Shown: piece by piece, positions 1 to 7,891 of the stretch
Position numbering within the stretch: position 1 is the first letter of the stretch
Layout of the letters: each line of letters opens with the position of its first letter
From: an uncultured Bacteroidia bacterium
GTDB lineage: Bacteria > Bacteroidota > Bacteroidia > Bacteroidales > Prolixibacteraceae
Assembly (NCBI GenBank): GCA_903904515.1
Contig: CAIVCR010000010.1
Location: 1-40,348 of the forward strand
Length of the DNA: 40,348 bases
Reading direction: 5' to 3'
Position numbers and translations under genes: made by a program
Notes under the pieces: model-generated
What the model saw: the letters and a program-made list of their open reading frames with translations, nothing else
Told to the model about the DNA's origin: nothing
Database searches by the model: none

Positions 1-242
1 GATAAGGGTGAAAAGGTGGGGTAAGAGCCCACCGGTAGTCATGGCAACATGATTAGCCGTACGCCTCATGGATTGTAAGGCCAAATATATTACGAGTTCT
101 TCGGAACACAGGGCTGCCCGCCCTGGTTTCGTCCACCGCAAGGGGGGCGGAAGACGTAAGGGGTAGGCTGCAGGAGGCTGCTGGTGACAGCAGTCCCAGA
201 TAAATGATAGAATGAAAAACAGAACCCGGCTTACAGGCCTGC
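1..242 (+). ncRNA. rnpB: RNase P RNA, 3' portion (5' end outside window)
   Basis: This is the catalytic RNA of ribonuclease P, which removes 5' leaders from pre-tRNAs. The window opens inside the molecule. Recognisable bacterial type A conserved blocks appear in order: GGGTGAAAAGGTG then GGTAAGAGCCCACC near 5-33, GGGTAGGCTG near 160-170, AGATAAATGATAGAATG near 199-215, and the 3' block ACAGAACCCGGCTTACAGG near 220-238. The 3' end near 242 is estimated from the end of this last block, which is followed by a short T run (243-251). The 5' half, including the start of P4, is missing because of the window edge and not because of decay. queA follows in the same direction. Confidence 0.93.
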
Positions 243-335
243 GATTTTTTTACCTGTACCCATTCTCCGTAAGCTTCAGAATCCGACTGGTAACAGTCAG
301 TGAGAATGTTATTTGTAGTTAATTTTAGGATACCA

Positions 336-1562
336 ATGAATCAAGTTCAACAAATCTCAATTCTGGATTTCACCTACACGCTTCCTAATGAACAAATTGC
401 GACCTACGCACTGCAGGAACGGGACCAGTCGCGCTTGCTGATCTGGAAGAACGGGTTGATTTCGGATGAACAGTTTTTCAATCTCCCCAACCACCTCCCT
501 GCCGAATCGATGCTTGTATTTAACAACACCAGGGTAATCAGGGCCAGACTGTTTTTTAAAAAGCAGACAGGTGCAAAAATTGAGATTTTCTGTCTTGAAC
601 CGCTATCACCCGCTGATTATGCCCTGTCATTCTCGCAAACTGCACGTTGCAGATGGAAATGCATCGTTGGAAACCTGAAGAAATGGAGAGATGAACTTTT
701 GGAGCAATCAATTTTCATAGCGGGGAAACAGGTGAATTTCAAGGCTAAGAAAATATCTGCGTTACCAAATAATTCCTTTGAAATCGAATTTAGCTGGGAC
801 AACCCTGATCTAAATTTTGCCGATCTGCTCGAGGGTTCAGGCAATATCCCTATCCCACCCTACCTTAACCGCGAATCTGAAGATATTGATCTCTCAAGTT
901 ATCAAACCGTTTACTCCAAAATAAAAGGATCGGTGGCAGCCCCTACGGCAGGACTTCACTTTACACCGGCTGTTTTTGAAGCCCTGGAAAAGAAAAAAAT
1001 TGATTGTGAGGAGGTTACCCTTCATGTGGGAGCCGGAACTTTTCAACCCGTAAAATCCGATACCATCGGTGACCACGACATGCATACCGAGCATTTCATC
1101 CTGTCAAGGGAACTTATCGATCGTATGGCAAAATTTAATGGCCAGGTAATTGCAGTCGGAACAACCTCCGTCAGGACGCTGGAAAGCCTCTATTATATCG
1201 GATGTAAGGTGATTGAAAACCCGCAAATCAATCCTGAATTGCTGCACGTGAGCCAGTGGGATCCCTATCAGGAACCGAAGAGTTCCATCTCGCGAAACGA
1301 AGCCTTTCACTCATTATCTGACTATTTACACCTACACAGGTTGACTTCGCTCACGAGTTCAACGCAAATCATCATTGTGCCGGGATACGAATTCAAGGTA
1401 ATCAGCGGGATGATCACCAATTTTCATCAGCCACAGAGCACCCTTCTGCTTTTGATTGCCGCCTTTCTGGGCGAAGACTGGAAGAGGATCTACGGGCATG
1501 CGCTTCAAAATAACTACCGTTTCCTGAGTTATGGAGACTCGAACCTTTATTTGAAGGGGTAA
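336..1562 (+). CDS. queA: S-adenosylmethionine:tRNA ribosyltransferase-isomerase QueA
   Basis: QueA transfers and isomerises the ribosyl part of SAM onto 7-aminomethyl-7-deazaguanine at the wobble position of tRNA, giving epoxyqueuosine; it is a cytoplasmic tRNA-modification enzyme. Family signatures are visible: NTRVIRARL in the N-terminal third, APTAGLHFTP in the middle, GTTSVRTLES, and a C-terminal MITNFHQPQSTLLLLIAAF. The frame stays open up to a GTG at 300, but the ATG at 336 is preferred because AGGA sits five bases upstream and the protein then starts MNQVQQISILDF. At 408 aa it is longer than the roughly 350 aa enterobacterial enzyme; as I recall, long versions occur in Bacteroidota. 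The stop is followed after one base by a heptamer-repeat array. Confidence 0.95.
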   Translation: MNQVQQISILDFTYTLPNEQIATYALQERDQSRLLIWKNGLISDEQFFNLPNHLPAESMLVFNNTRVIRARLFFKKQTGAKIEIFCLEPLSPADYALSFSQTARCRWKCIVGNLKKWRDELLEQSIFIAGKQVNFKAKKISALPNNSFEIEFSWDNPDLNFADLLEGSGNIPIPPYLNRESEDIDLSSYQTVYSKIKGSVAAPTAGLHFTPAVFEALEKKKIDCEEVTLHVGAGTFQPVKSDTIGDHDMHTEHFILSRELIDRMAKFNGQVIAVGTTSVRTLESLYYIGCKVIENPQINPELLHVSQWDPYQEPKSSISRNEAFHSLSDYLHLHRLTSLTSSTQIIIVPGYEFKVISGMITNFHQPQSTLLLLIAAFLGEDWKRIYGHALQNNYRFLSYGDSNLYLKG

Positions 1563-1563
1563 A

Positions 1564-1598
1564 CTGGCTACTAGCGGCTGGCGGGTGGCGGGCCAGGG
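1564..1598. repeat. Heptamer-periodic array, G-rich dialect (element E)
   Basis: Five consecutive 7-base words begin one base after the queA stop codon; the first is CTGGCTA and the third CTGGCGG, and the overall consensus is close to YTGGCRR. The same word type appears in the arrays at 27700-27842 and 30696-30833. No inverted partner array is seen within the following 300 bp, so this looks like a half element. Confidence 0.6.
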
Positions 1599-1771
1599 GC
1601 GGAAGGCGATTCTTTTTTATTTAAAAGAGAGAATTAAATAGACGTATCAACTCTTTGTCGTTTTTTATCATTTGTGCGGGAGAATGACAATAAGCATTAA
1701 AAGATTAGTCACTATAAATTGATTCGTCTAAAATTTCATTTAAAGCAAATTAAGAATAAAAGGGGGATTCC

Positions 1772-1799
1772 TCATTCCGCTGCGCTCCATTCGGAATGA
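1772..1799. repeat. REP-like hairpin TCATTCCG...CGGAATGA
   Basis: Eight-base arms (1772-1779 and 1792-1799) pair perfectly around a 12-base loop. The whole reads like the CATTCCG/CGGAATG palindromes that I recall as dispersed intergenic repeats in Bacteroidota. It could also act as a weak transcription end between the two convergent genes. Assignment to a named family is from memory and has not been verified. Confidence 0.55.
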
Positions 1800-1844
1800 C
1801 AATCGACTGTGATTATTAGGTGTGGAAGATGGGGATTTCTACAA

Positions 1845-1919
1845 TTCTTAATTCCTTCATTCTTAATTCCTTCATTCTTAATTCCTTCATTCTTAATTCC
1901 TTAATTCTTAATTCCTTCC
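1845..1919. repeat. Tandem repeat, five 15-bp units (element F)
   Basis: Three identical copies of TTCTTAATTCCTTCA occupy 1845-1889, followed by two diverged copies ending TTAA (1890-1904) and TTCC (1905-1919). The last units overlap the 3' end of the radical SAM gene, whose stop codon is 1901-1903 and whose last residues (Gly-Ile-Lys-Asn) are encoded by repeat sequence. The same 15-mer recurs in the right arm of the element at 22216-22326. Confidence 0.85.
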
Positions 1920-2860
1920 CAACTCCTCCCCTGCCAGGTACCCTTCTCCAGAAGTCTTTTCTCCACCTTGGCAACAAACTCATAGTTTTTCAATCCCCAG
2001 CGTGGGGCAATAACCATATTATCAGGGGCTGAGCTCACAAAACGTTCGACAATAATATCCGGATTAAGATTTTCGAGATATTCGACAACAAGTTCGGTAT
2101 ACTCCTCAACACTGAAGGGGTGAAAACGCTCGGGAAATTTCGAATATTCGTGCGCCATTGCAGTCCCTTTATGAATCTGAAGCTGATGTAACTTAATGTT
2201 TTCAACCGGTAGCGAGGAGATTACCCTGGCCTGCCTCACAAAATCAATGTGGTTTTCACCGGGCAGTCCCAGAATGACATGGACACAATTATGAATTGAA
2301 CGTTTTGATGTCTCTTCAATAGCCCTTACCGATTCTTCCCAGGTATGTCCCCGGTTGATCCTTTCGAGGGTATGATTCTCGATAGTTTCGATCCCCAATT
2401 CCACCATAACATAGCATTTACGGGAGAGCTCTTCAAGCAAATCGAGAACCTCATCACTCATACAGTCGGGACGCGTGGCAATAACCAGCCCGATAACACC
2501 TGGATAGGCCAACGCCTCCTCATACAATTCCCGCAACATGGAAACGGGGGCATAGGTATTTGTATAAGATTGAAAATAGGCAAGATACCGCATCGTTGAA
2601 TATTTCCGGGAGAAAAAGGCTATTCCGTCTTCCAGCTGAGTTTTAAGGAGGTTATTCAAATCACAATAGTCAGGCTGAAAAGTTTTATTATTGCAATAAG
2701 TGCATCCTCCACGACCCCGGGTTCCGTCACGATTAGGACAGCTAAAGCCTGCATTGACAGATATTTTCTGAACGCGCCCCTCGAACATCGACCTGAAATG
2801 GGTCGAAAAATCGTTGTACCGTTTAGTGTGGTTCCACGGAAAGTTATTTATTTCAGACAT
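1901..2860 (-). CDS. TIGR01212-type (YhcC-like) radical SAM protein
   Basis: This is a radical SAM protein of the YhcC/TIGR01212 family, whose reaction is not established; members resemble the Elp3 radical SAM fold. The [4Fe-4S]-binding cysteines are C41, C53 and C56, giving the family's spaced CPNRDG...CTYC pattern and not the standard CX3CX2C. Also visible are a SAM-binding-type stretch VMVELGIETI and the sequence HVILGLPGE. The 319 aa length fits the family. It starts at an ATG and converges with queA. Its C-terminus runs into the 15-bp tandem repeat, so the final few residues are probably recent and dispensable. Confidence 0.85.
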   Translation of the reverse strand: MSEINNFPWNHTKRYNDFSTHFRSMFEGRVQKISVNAGFSCPNRDGTRGRGGCTYCNNKTFQPDYCDLNNLLKTQLEDGIAFFSRKYSTMRYLAYFQSYTNTYAPVSMLRELYEEALAYPGVIGLVIATRPDCMSDEVLDLLEELSRKCYVMVELGIETIENHTLERINRGHTWEESVRAIEETSKRSIHNCVHVILGLPGENHIDFVRQARVISSLPVENIKLHQLQIHKGTAMAHEYSKFPERFHPFSVEEYTELVVEYLENLNPDIIVERFVSSAPDNMVIAPRWGLKNYEFVAKVEKRLLEKGTWQGRSWEGIKN

Positions 2861-3005
2861 TAGCCAAAATTATAATTGCCAAATTTAGTTTTTATTCGCT
2901 CCTGATGAACAGCTTTTCCACTGTTAACTTCTTGTTGATAATTGATTCGGATAAAAAATCAAAATCAGAATCATTTTTTCAACATTTGTTTATCTTTATC
3001 ACATA

Positions 3006-4562
3006 ATGAACGATAAAAAGATGTTTACAAATAAAGACATAGAACAAATCAGCGCCAGGGGAAGCAGTCTTCAGCAAATTGAAAACCAGCTGACCCATTT
3101 TCGCAAAGGGTTCCCTTTTTTAAAGGTGCTCAGACCTGCCACAATCGGTGACGGTATTATCCGTTTGGAGGAAGAAAAAGTGTCCGCGGCGGTGAAACAG
3201 TTTACCCAAAAAGTTCAGCAAGGACTGAAACCTGCCAAATTTGTCCCCGCTTCGGGTGCTGCAAGCAGGATGTTTCAATCACTGTTTTCATTTGCAGAAG
3301 TCGCCGATTCCAATGAAAAGGCTGCTGCGTTACTACTTGAAGATCGGTATAAAAATGTAGCGCAGTTTTTCAGGCAGCTAAAGGATTTCGCCTTTTACAG
3401 AAAGCTCTCTGAGGCTCTTGGGGGGCAATTAACTGATAATGGTCAGTTGAGGTACTGCGAAATAATCGATTATTTGTTGTCAGACAAAGGTTTAAACTAT
3501 GGCTTTTTACCAAAGGGGTTACTGGATTTCCACCAATATATGGAAGGACCAAGGAGTCCTGTCGAGGAACATATGATTGAAGGTGCCCTATACGGATCAG
3601 ACAATCAAGGGAATGTCATGTTGCATTTCACGGTTTCACCGGAACATCTTGACCCTTTCACCAAAAAAATAGCAGAGGCGGCACCAGCTTTGGAAATTAA
3701 ATATGGTGTAAAATATAACATCTCTTTTTCAGAACAAAAACCGTTTACTGATACGATTGCTGTCGATCCCGACAATAATCCTTTCAGGCTTTCCGATGGC
3801 AGCCTCTTTTTCCGGCCTGCAGGTCATGGAGCGCTGCTTGATAACTTAAATGAGATTGATGGTGATATACTTTTCGTTAAAAACATCGACAATGTAGTTC
3901 CTGACCGGTTAAAGGAAGAAACAGTGCGGTTCAAAATGGCTCTGGCCCTTCTGTTGTCTGAATACCAGGAACGTATATTCGGCTACTTACGGTTTCTTGA
4001 AACTAACACTATTTCAGAGAAGCAGATGGATGAAATCATCGAATTTACAGAAAAAGAGCTTTGTATTGAGCCTGTTGACAAGCAATACGATGCCGATGAA
4101 GCGACCTTAATTCACTATCTGCATCGGAAACTCAACCGACCGATCAGGGTTTGCGGGATGGTAAAAAACGAAGGTGAACCCGGAGGTGGACCATTCTGGG
4201 CTGAAAACACCGATGGAACAGTCTCCCTTCAGGTGGTTGAAAGCAGCCAGATAGATAATAATGACCTGAAACAACATGAGATAGCACGCCATTCCACCCA
4301 TTTCAACCCGGTTGACCTGGTGTGTGGTGTGCGTAATTACAAAGGTGAAAAATTTGATCTTCTGAAGTACAGGGATCCTGAAACAGGATTTATTTCCTCT
4401 AAATCAAAAGATGGCAAGATGCTTAAAGCGCAGGAGCTACCAGGCTTATGGAACGGAGCTATGGCTGATTGGATTACCTTATTTGTCGAGGTTCCGATCA
4501 TCACCTTCAATCCGGTAAAAACGATAAATGATCTTTTGCGCAGTGAACATCAACCATTATAA
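3006..4562 (+). CDS. DUF4301 family protein, function unknown
   Basis: I recognise this as a DUF4301 family protein, common in Bacteroidota and without known function. The N-terminal part carries KFVPASGAASRMFQSLF (about residues 77-93), which resembles the glycine-rich nucleotide-binding start of NTP-transferase folds. The C-terminal part has a conserved-looking stretch, GMVKNEGEPGGGPFW followed by HSTHFNPVDLVCG. No signal peptide or membrane segment is seen. The 518 aa length is in the expected range. The ATG at 3006 lies in AT-rich DNA; TATCTTTA at 2991 resembles a -7 box but would leave almost no leader. It is followed closely by the TPR gene and may be co-transcribed with it. A link to nucleotide-sugar metabolism would be speculation. 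Confidence 0.8.
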   Translation: MNDKKMFTNKDIEQISARGSSLQQIENQLTHFRKGFPFLKVLRPATIGDGIIRLEEEKVSAAVKQFTQKVQQGLKPAKFVPASGAASRMFQSLFSFAEVADSNEKAAALLLEDRYKNVAQFFRQLKDFAFYRKLSEALGGQLTDNGQLRYCEIIDYLLSDKGLNYGFLPKGLLDFHQYMEGPRSPVEEHMIEGALYGSDNQGNVMLHFTVSPEHLDPFTKKIAEAAPALEIKYGVKYNISFSEQKPFTDTIAVDPDNNPFRLSDGSLFFRPAGHGALLDNLNEIDGDILFVKNIDNVVPDRLKEETVRFKMALALLLSEYQERIFGYLRFLETNTISEKQMDEIIEFTEKELCIEPVDKQYDADEATLIHYLHRKLNRPIRVCGMVKNEGEPGGGPFWAENTDGTVSLQVVESSQIDNNDLKQHEIARHSTHFNPVDLVCGVRNYKGEKFDLLKYRDPETGFISSKSKDGKMLKAQELPGLWNGAMADWITLFVEVPIITFNPVKTINDLLRSEHQPL

Positions 4563-4572
4563 CTCTAATTGT

Positions 4573-4580
4573 TATCTTTG
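4573..4580 (+). promoter_or_regulatory. Candidate -7 box TATCTTTG before the TPR gene
   Basis: TATCTTTG matches the Bacteroidota primary-sigma -7 consensus TAnnTTTG and lies 19 bases before the ATG at 4600. No clear TTTG-type -33 box is visible at the expected distance, so the call rests on the -7 element alone. It would give a very short leader. Confidence 0.4.
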
Positions 4581-4599
4581 CAACCTAAATTACTGAAGT

Positions 4600-6012
4600 A
4601 TGGCAATGTGGGAAGGGGCAAGAGAAAATTCCGAAAGTAAGGAGTTTGCCGGTATCGTGAAACGTTATAAGAGAATGCTGTCTGAAGAGCAGATGGTTTT
4701 CTTTGACGTGGCGGACTTCGAGCACATTGTCGATCACTATATAGACAAGAGCCAGTTAACCAATGCTTTGCAGGCGTGCGAAATCGCAATATCCCAGCAT
4801 CCTAACTCCTTGATAGTTAAGATAAAAAAAGCACAGGTACTAATTGGCCAGCTTAAAACTGACAAGGCACTAACGTTGCTTAAAATGCTTTCGGAAATCG
4901 AGAGCACAAATCCGGAACTGCTTTTAATGCTTGGAAACTGTTACAGTTTGCAGGGTGATGAGCCTAAAGCATATGACTGTTACCGCAAAGCAGAAAAATT
5001 TTCGTTCGAAGATCGGGATGAATTGCTTTACAACATTGGTGCCAGTTATGTTCAGAATACCGACTATAACAAGGCAACCTATTTCCTGGAAAAAGCATAC
5101 CAGGAAAATCCCAAAAATGATAGCGTACTCTATGATCTTGCATTTTGCTATGACAAGTTGGGTGAAGATGATAAAAGCATCCGTATTTACAATGAATATC
5201 TTGATCTTGATCCATTTGCAGAGTCAGCATGGTATAATCTGGGAATAATTTACACCCGATTAGAGGAGTACGACAGAGCCATTGAAGCTTATGATTATGC
5301 GCTGGCGATCGACGAAAATTATGCTTCCGCACTTTTCAATAAGGCCAATACACTCTCGACCATTGAAAGATATTCTGAGGCATTGACCTATTATTTCGAC
5401 TATTTGCGTTTTGACAAGAATTCTTCAGATGCCAGGGTCTATATCGCGGAGTGTTATTTTCAACTTGAAGATTATACAAAATCGTACCAATATTACAAAC
5501 AGGCAATACAACTTGATTCAAGTAATGCAGACGGATGGTACGGTGCCGGCGTTGTACTTATGGTTGAAGAGAACCTTGCTGAAAGTATTGTATTTCTGAA
5601 AAAAGCTATTAAACTCGATGATAGCTGTGCCGATTTCTGGAACGCCTTTGGGAAGGTGAACGCGGCGCTTGATCATTACGAAGATGCATTGATTGCCTTC
5701 AGGAAATCAATTGAAATAGAGGAATCGAATGCCGATTTCTGGATTTCACTTGCAGATTTCTTTTATCATTACGACCAGACAGATCTGGCGATCCAAACAT
5801 TATTTCAGGCGGAAAGTGCTGTTGCAGATAACGTTCAATTACTTTACAAGCTAACCGGATACCTTGCCGAGAACAGCAATTTACAGCTTGCCAAAACGTA
5901 TCTTCATAAAGCCCTTACGATGAATTATTCGATGCACTCCGAAATGTTTCTCGATTTCCCGGGGCTGCAGTCAAAACCCTGGATCAAAAAACTGATTGAG
6001 AAATTTCAATAA
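4600..6012 (+). CDS. Tetratricopeptide repeat protein
   Basis: This 470 aa protein consists almost entirely of TPR units, for example LLMLGNCYSLQGDEPKAYDC, LYNIGASYVQNTDYNKA and AWYNLGIIYTRLEEYDRAIE, about ten helix-turn-helix pairs in succession. Such scaffolds bind other proteins. No signal peptide or membrane segment is evident, so a cytoplasmic location is likely. The N-terminal FFDVADFEHIVDHYIDKSQ resembles a TPR protein widely conserved in Bacteroidota, but its role is unknown to me. The start could also be the second ATG at 4606. It lies 37 bp after the DUF4301 gene and 19 bp before aroE, which suggests one transcription unit. Confidence 0.85.
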   Translation: MAMWEGARENSESKEFAGIVKRYKRMLSEEQMVFFDVADFEHIVDHYIDKSQLTNALQACEIAISQHPNSLIVKIKKAQVLIGQLKTDKALTLLKMLSEIESTNPELLLMLGNCYSLQGDEPKAYDCYRKAEKFSFEDRDELLYNIGASYVQNTDYNKATYFLEKAYQENPKNDSVLYDLAFCYDKLGEDDKSIRIYNEYLDLDPFAESAWYNLGIIYTRLEEYDRAIEAYDYALAIDENYASALFNKANTLSTIERYSEALTYYFDYLRFDKNSSDARVYIAECYFQLEDYTKSYQYYKQAIQLDSSNADGWYGAGVVLMVEENLAESIVFLKKAIKLDDSCADFWNAFGKVNAALDHYEDALIAFRKSIEIEESNADFWISLADFFYHYDQTDLAIQTLFQAESAVADNVQLLYKLTGYLAENSNLQLAKTYLHKALTMNYSMHSEMFLDFPGLQSKPWIKKLIEKFQ

Positions 6013-6031
6013 GTAATTTCTTTTCGCAAAA

Positions 6032-6784
6032 ATGAAACGTAAATTTGGCCTGATCGGCTTTCCTCTTTCTCACTCCTTTTCCAGAAAATTCTTTACCGGA
6101 AAATTCGCTGAAGAAGCGATTGATGCCGAATACCTCAACTTTGAAATACCTGGCATCAATGAGCTTAAGCAACTCATTGATGCTCATCCTAACCTTGAAG
6201 GGTTGAATGTGACGATTCCCTATAAAGAGCAGGTTATCTCTTTTCTGGACCAAATCGATGATTCGGCCATGCAGATTAAAGCAGTCAATACGATTAAAAT
6301 TCATCGGTCAGGCCAAAAAATCACATTACATGGATTCAATACAGATATTCATGGTTTCCAGCAATCGATCAGGCCGTTGCTGCAGGAATATCATCATAAA
6401 GCTCTGGTGCTCGGCACAGGGGGAGCTTCAAAGGCAGTGGTGAAAGCATTGGAAAATCTCCATATAGATTCAATTTTAGTTTCACGCAATCCGGAAGAAA
6501 AAGGGGAAATTTCCTATGATGAACTGGACGAAGATGTAATGGAGAGCTATAAAATCATTATAAACACAACTCCTATAGGAACTTATCCAAATATCGAAGG
6601 GTGTCCTGCTATTCCGTTTGAGTGGATAACCCCAAGGCATTTATTATTCGATCTTGTTTATAATCCGGAGATCACTGAATTTCTGAAACAGGGGGGAAAG
6701 CGCGGAGCAACCATTAAAAACGGATTGGAGATGCTCCATCTTCAGGCGCTTGCCGCCTGGGATATCTGGAACAGAGAAGAATAA
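6032..6784 (+). CDS. aroE: Shikimate dehydrogenase
   Basis: AroE reduces 3-dehydroshikimate to shikimate with NADPH in the chorismate pathway. Shikimate-binding SHS (13-15), the catalytic lysine K65 in NVTIPYKE, N86 and D105 in NTDIHGF match the family's active site. The glycine-rich GTGGASKA (128-135) and the SRNP loop bind NADP. At 250 aa it is slightly shorter than the 272 aa E. coli enzyme, as is usual in Bacteroidota. It is the last gene of the plus-strand run from 3006, and converges with truA with only six bases between the stops. Confidence 0.95.
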   Translation: MKRKFGLIGFPLSHSFSRKFFTGKFAEEAIDAEYLNFEIPGINELKQLIDAHPNLEGLNVTIPYKEQVISFLDQIDDSAMQIKAVNTIKIHRSGQKITLHGFNTDIHGFQQSIRPLLQEYHHKALVLGTGGASKAVVKALENLHIDSILVSRNPEEKGEISYDELDEDVMESYKIIINTTPIGTYPNIEGCPAIPFEWITPRHLLFDLVYNPEITEFLKQGGKRGATIKNGLEMLHLQALAAWDIWNREE

Positions 6785-6790
6785 ACAACT

Positions 6791-7570
6791 TTATTTAAGG
6801 AGTTTGCCTGGCCTGATCAATCCTTCTTCAAGCGCTTCCGGATAACCAATATCGACCAAAAAAAGTCCCTTGGCAGGAACACTGGCCCCGGCAGCATTAC
6901 GATCCTTTGCTTCGATAACTTTACAGAATTGGTCAATGGTCATTTTTCCAAATCCGACATCAAGCAAGGTGCCCACAATTGCCCTTACCATATTCCGCAG
7001 AAAGCGATCCGCCCTGACAGTAAAAACATACTTATCCCCTTCATCCACCCATAGGGCCAGGTCGACCCTGCAATTATTCGTTTTAACATCTGTTCCTAGT
7101 TTGCTAAAGCTCGTGAAATCCTCATAATCAAATAATTTCAGAGCGGCCTCATTCATCCTTTCAAGATTTGGAACTCTTGACTCCTTCGCTGCATAATAAC
7201 GTTGAAACGGATCCTTTGCTTTGACAATATAATATTTATAAGTACGACTCAGCGCATCGAACCGTGCGTGAGCTTCAGGATGCACCTTGAAAATCCGTTG
7301 GATCGCGATATCCCCAGGTAATAAACAATTCAGATTATGGATGATTTTATCGCTATCGAGACTCTCATTTCCAACCTCAAAATGGGCCACATAAAATGAG
7401 GCATGAACCCCCGAGTCGGTTCGCCCGGCACCAGTAACTGCAACAGTTTCACGTGCCACTACAGACAACGCTTTTTCCAAAGTTTCCTGCACTGAAATGC
7501 CATTGGGCTGTATTTGCCAGCCATGGTAGGCTGTTCCATCGTATGCGAGTTGAATAAAATATCGCTGCAT
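6791..7570 (-). CDS. truA: tRNA pseudouridine(38-40) synthase TruA
   Basis: TruA isomerises uridines 38, 39 and 40 in the anticodon arm of tRNAs to pseudouridine. The catalytic aspartate is D52 in the GRTDSGVHA motif (49-57), and the N-terminal QLAYDGTAYHGWQIQPN is characteristic. Its 259 aa length is normal. The ATG at 7570 is directly preceded on the coding strand by the remains of a GNAT acetyltransferase N-terminus, whose reading frame runs on into truA in another frame. The usual upstream region of truA has therefore been replaced by a decayed gene. Confidence 0.95.
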   Translation of the reverse strand: MQRYFIQLAYDGTAYHGWQIQPNGISVQETLEKALSVVARETVAVTGAGRTDSGVHASFYVAHFEVGNESLDSDKIIHNLNCLLPGDIAIQRIFKVHPEAHARFDALSRTYKYYIVKAKDPFQRYYAAKESRVPNLERMNEAALKLFDYEDFTSFSKLGTDVKTNNCRVDLALWVDEGDKYVFTVRADRFLRNMVRAIVGTLLDVGFGKMTIDQFCKVIEAKDRNAAGASVPAKGLFLVDIGYPEALEEGLIRPGKLLK

Positions 7571-7796
7571 CAGAAGATTTATTAATTATACTAAATGGTA
7601 AACGGATATAATTTTTATGTTCAACGATACCATTTTCGACCCAGGCAGACAATTCTAATCGAACAGACAAATCAGAGGTAAAATAGATCCACATCGATGG
7701 ATCATTAATCAATGATTCAAAGGATTTAAAATCATCGGAAACTATTCGCCTTAACACTATATTACCGGTTTGAAGGATCAAATTGGATTCAAACAT
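7571..7796 (-). pseudogene. Truncated GNAT (RimJ/RimL-like) acetyltransferase N-terminus
   Basis: From an ATG at 7796 the frame encodes about 75 residues, including NIVLRRIVSDDFKSFESLI, FTSDLS and RLPFSIINKSSD. These resemble the first strand, helices and beginning of the second strand of RimJ/RimL-type GNAT N-acetyltransferases. Homology-like sequence stops at truA's start codon; the remaining open frame (to 7449) is only a shadow of truA. The acetyl-CoA-binding motif is absent, so it cannot be an active enzyme. It is most likely the left-over 5' end of a deleted gene, although a small expressed protein cannot be excluded. Confidence 0.55.
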
Positions 7797-7891
7797 AAAC
7801 TTAAAAACTGAGTATCTTATATGTTCACGAATTTAAGTGAATCTGGTGGAAAACCACCCGCCATGTATTATTTTGTTGCAAAACACCAGTG

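Larger units (their letters stand above)
1563..1900. other. 338-bp gap between convergent queA and radical SAM gene, filled with repeats
   Basis: There is no credible gene in this stretch. It holds three separate repeat structures: a G-rich heptamer array directly after queA, a CATTCCG...CGGAATG hairpin near 1772-1799, and a 15-bp tandem repeat beginning at 1845 that runs into the end of the radical SAM gene. The remainder (about 1600-1765) is AT-rich. An A/T-rich imperfect inverted repeat near 1610-1635 could end queA transcription, but it is weak. Confidence 0.7.

Noticed and set aside
240..300. GACTG/CAGTC hairpin as rnpB terminator
   Set aside because: Five-base arms and no T run; the T run right after the RNA at 243-251 is not preceded by a separate hairpin that I can define.
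1820..2032. 70-residue plus-strand frame with repeated ILNSF words
   Set aside because: It is only the translation of the 15-bp tandem repeat and the antisense of the radical SAM gene end. A 15-bp unit keeps the frame open automatically.
7449..7570. C-terminal 40 residues of the GNAT remnant frame
   Set aside because: This part lies entirely within truA in another frame and no longer resembles a GNAT protein, so the pseudogene is ended at 7571.
7845..7866. GGTGG-AAAA-CCACC hairpin as terminator of the cit operon
   Set aside because: The stem is only about five pairs and no T run follows on the minus strand, so it was not called.
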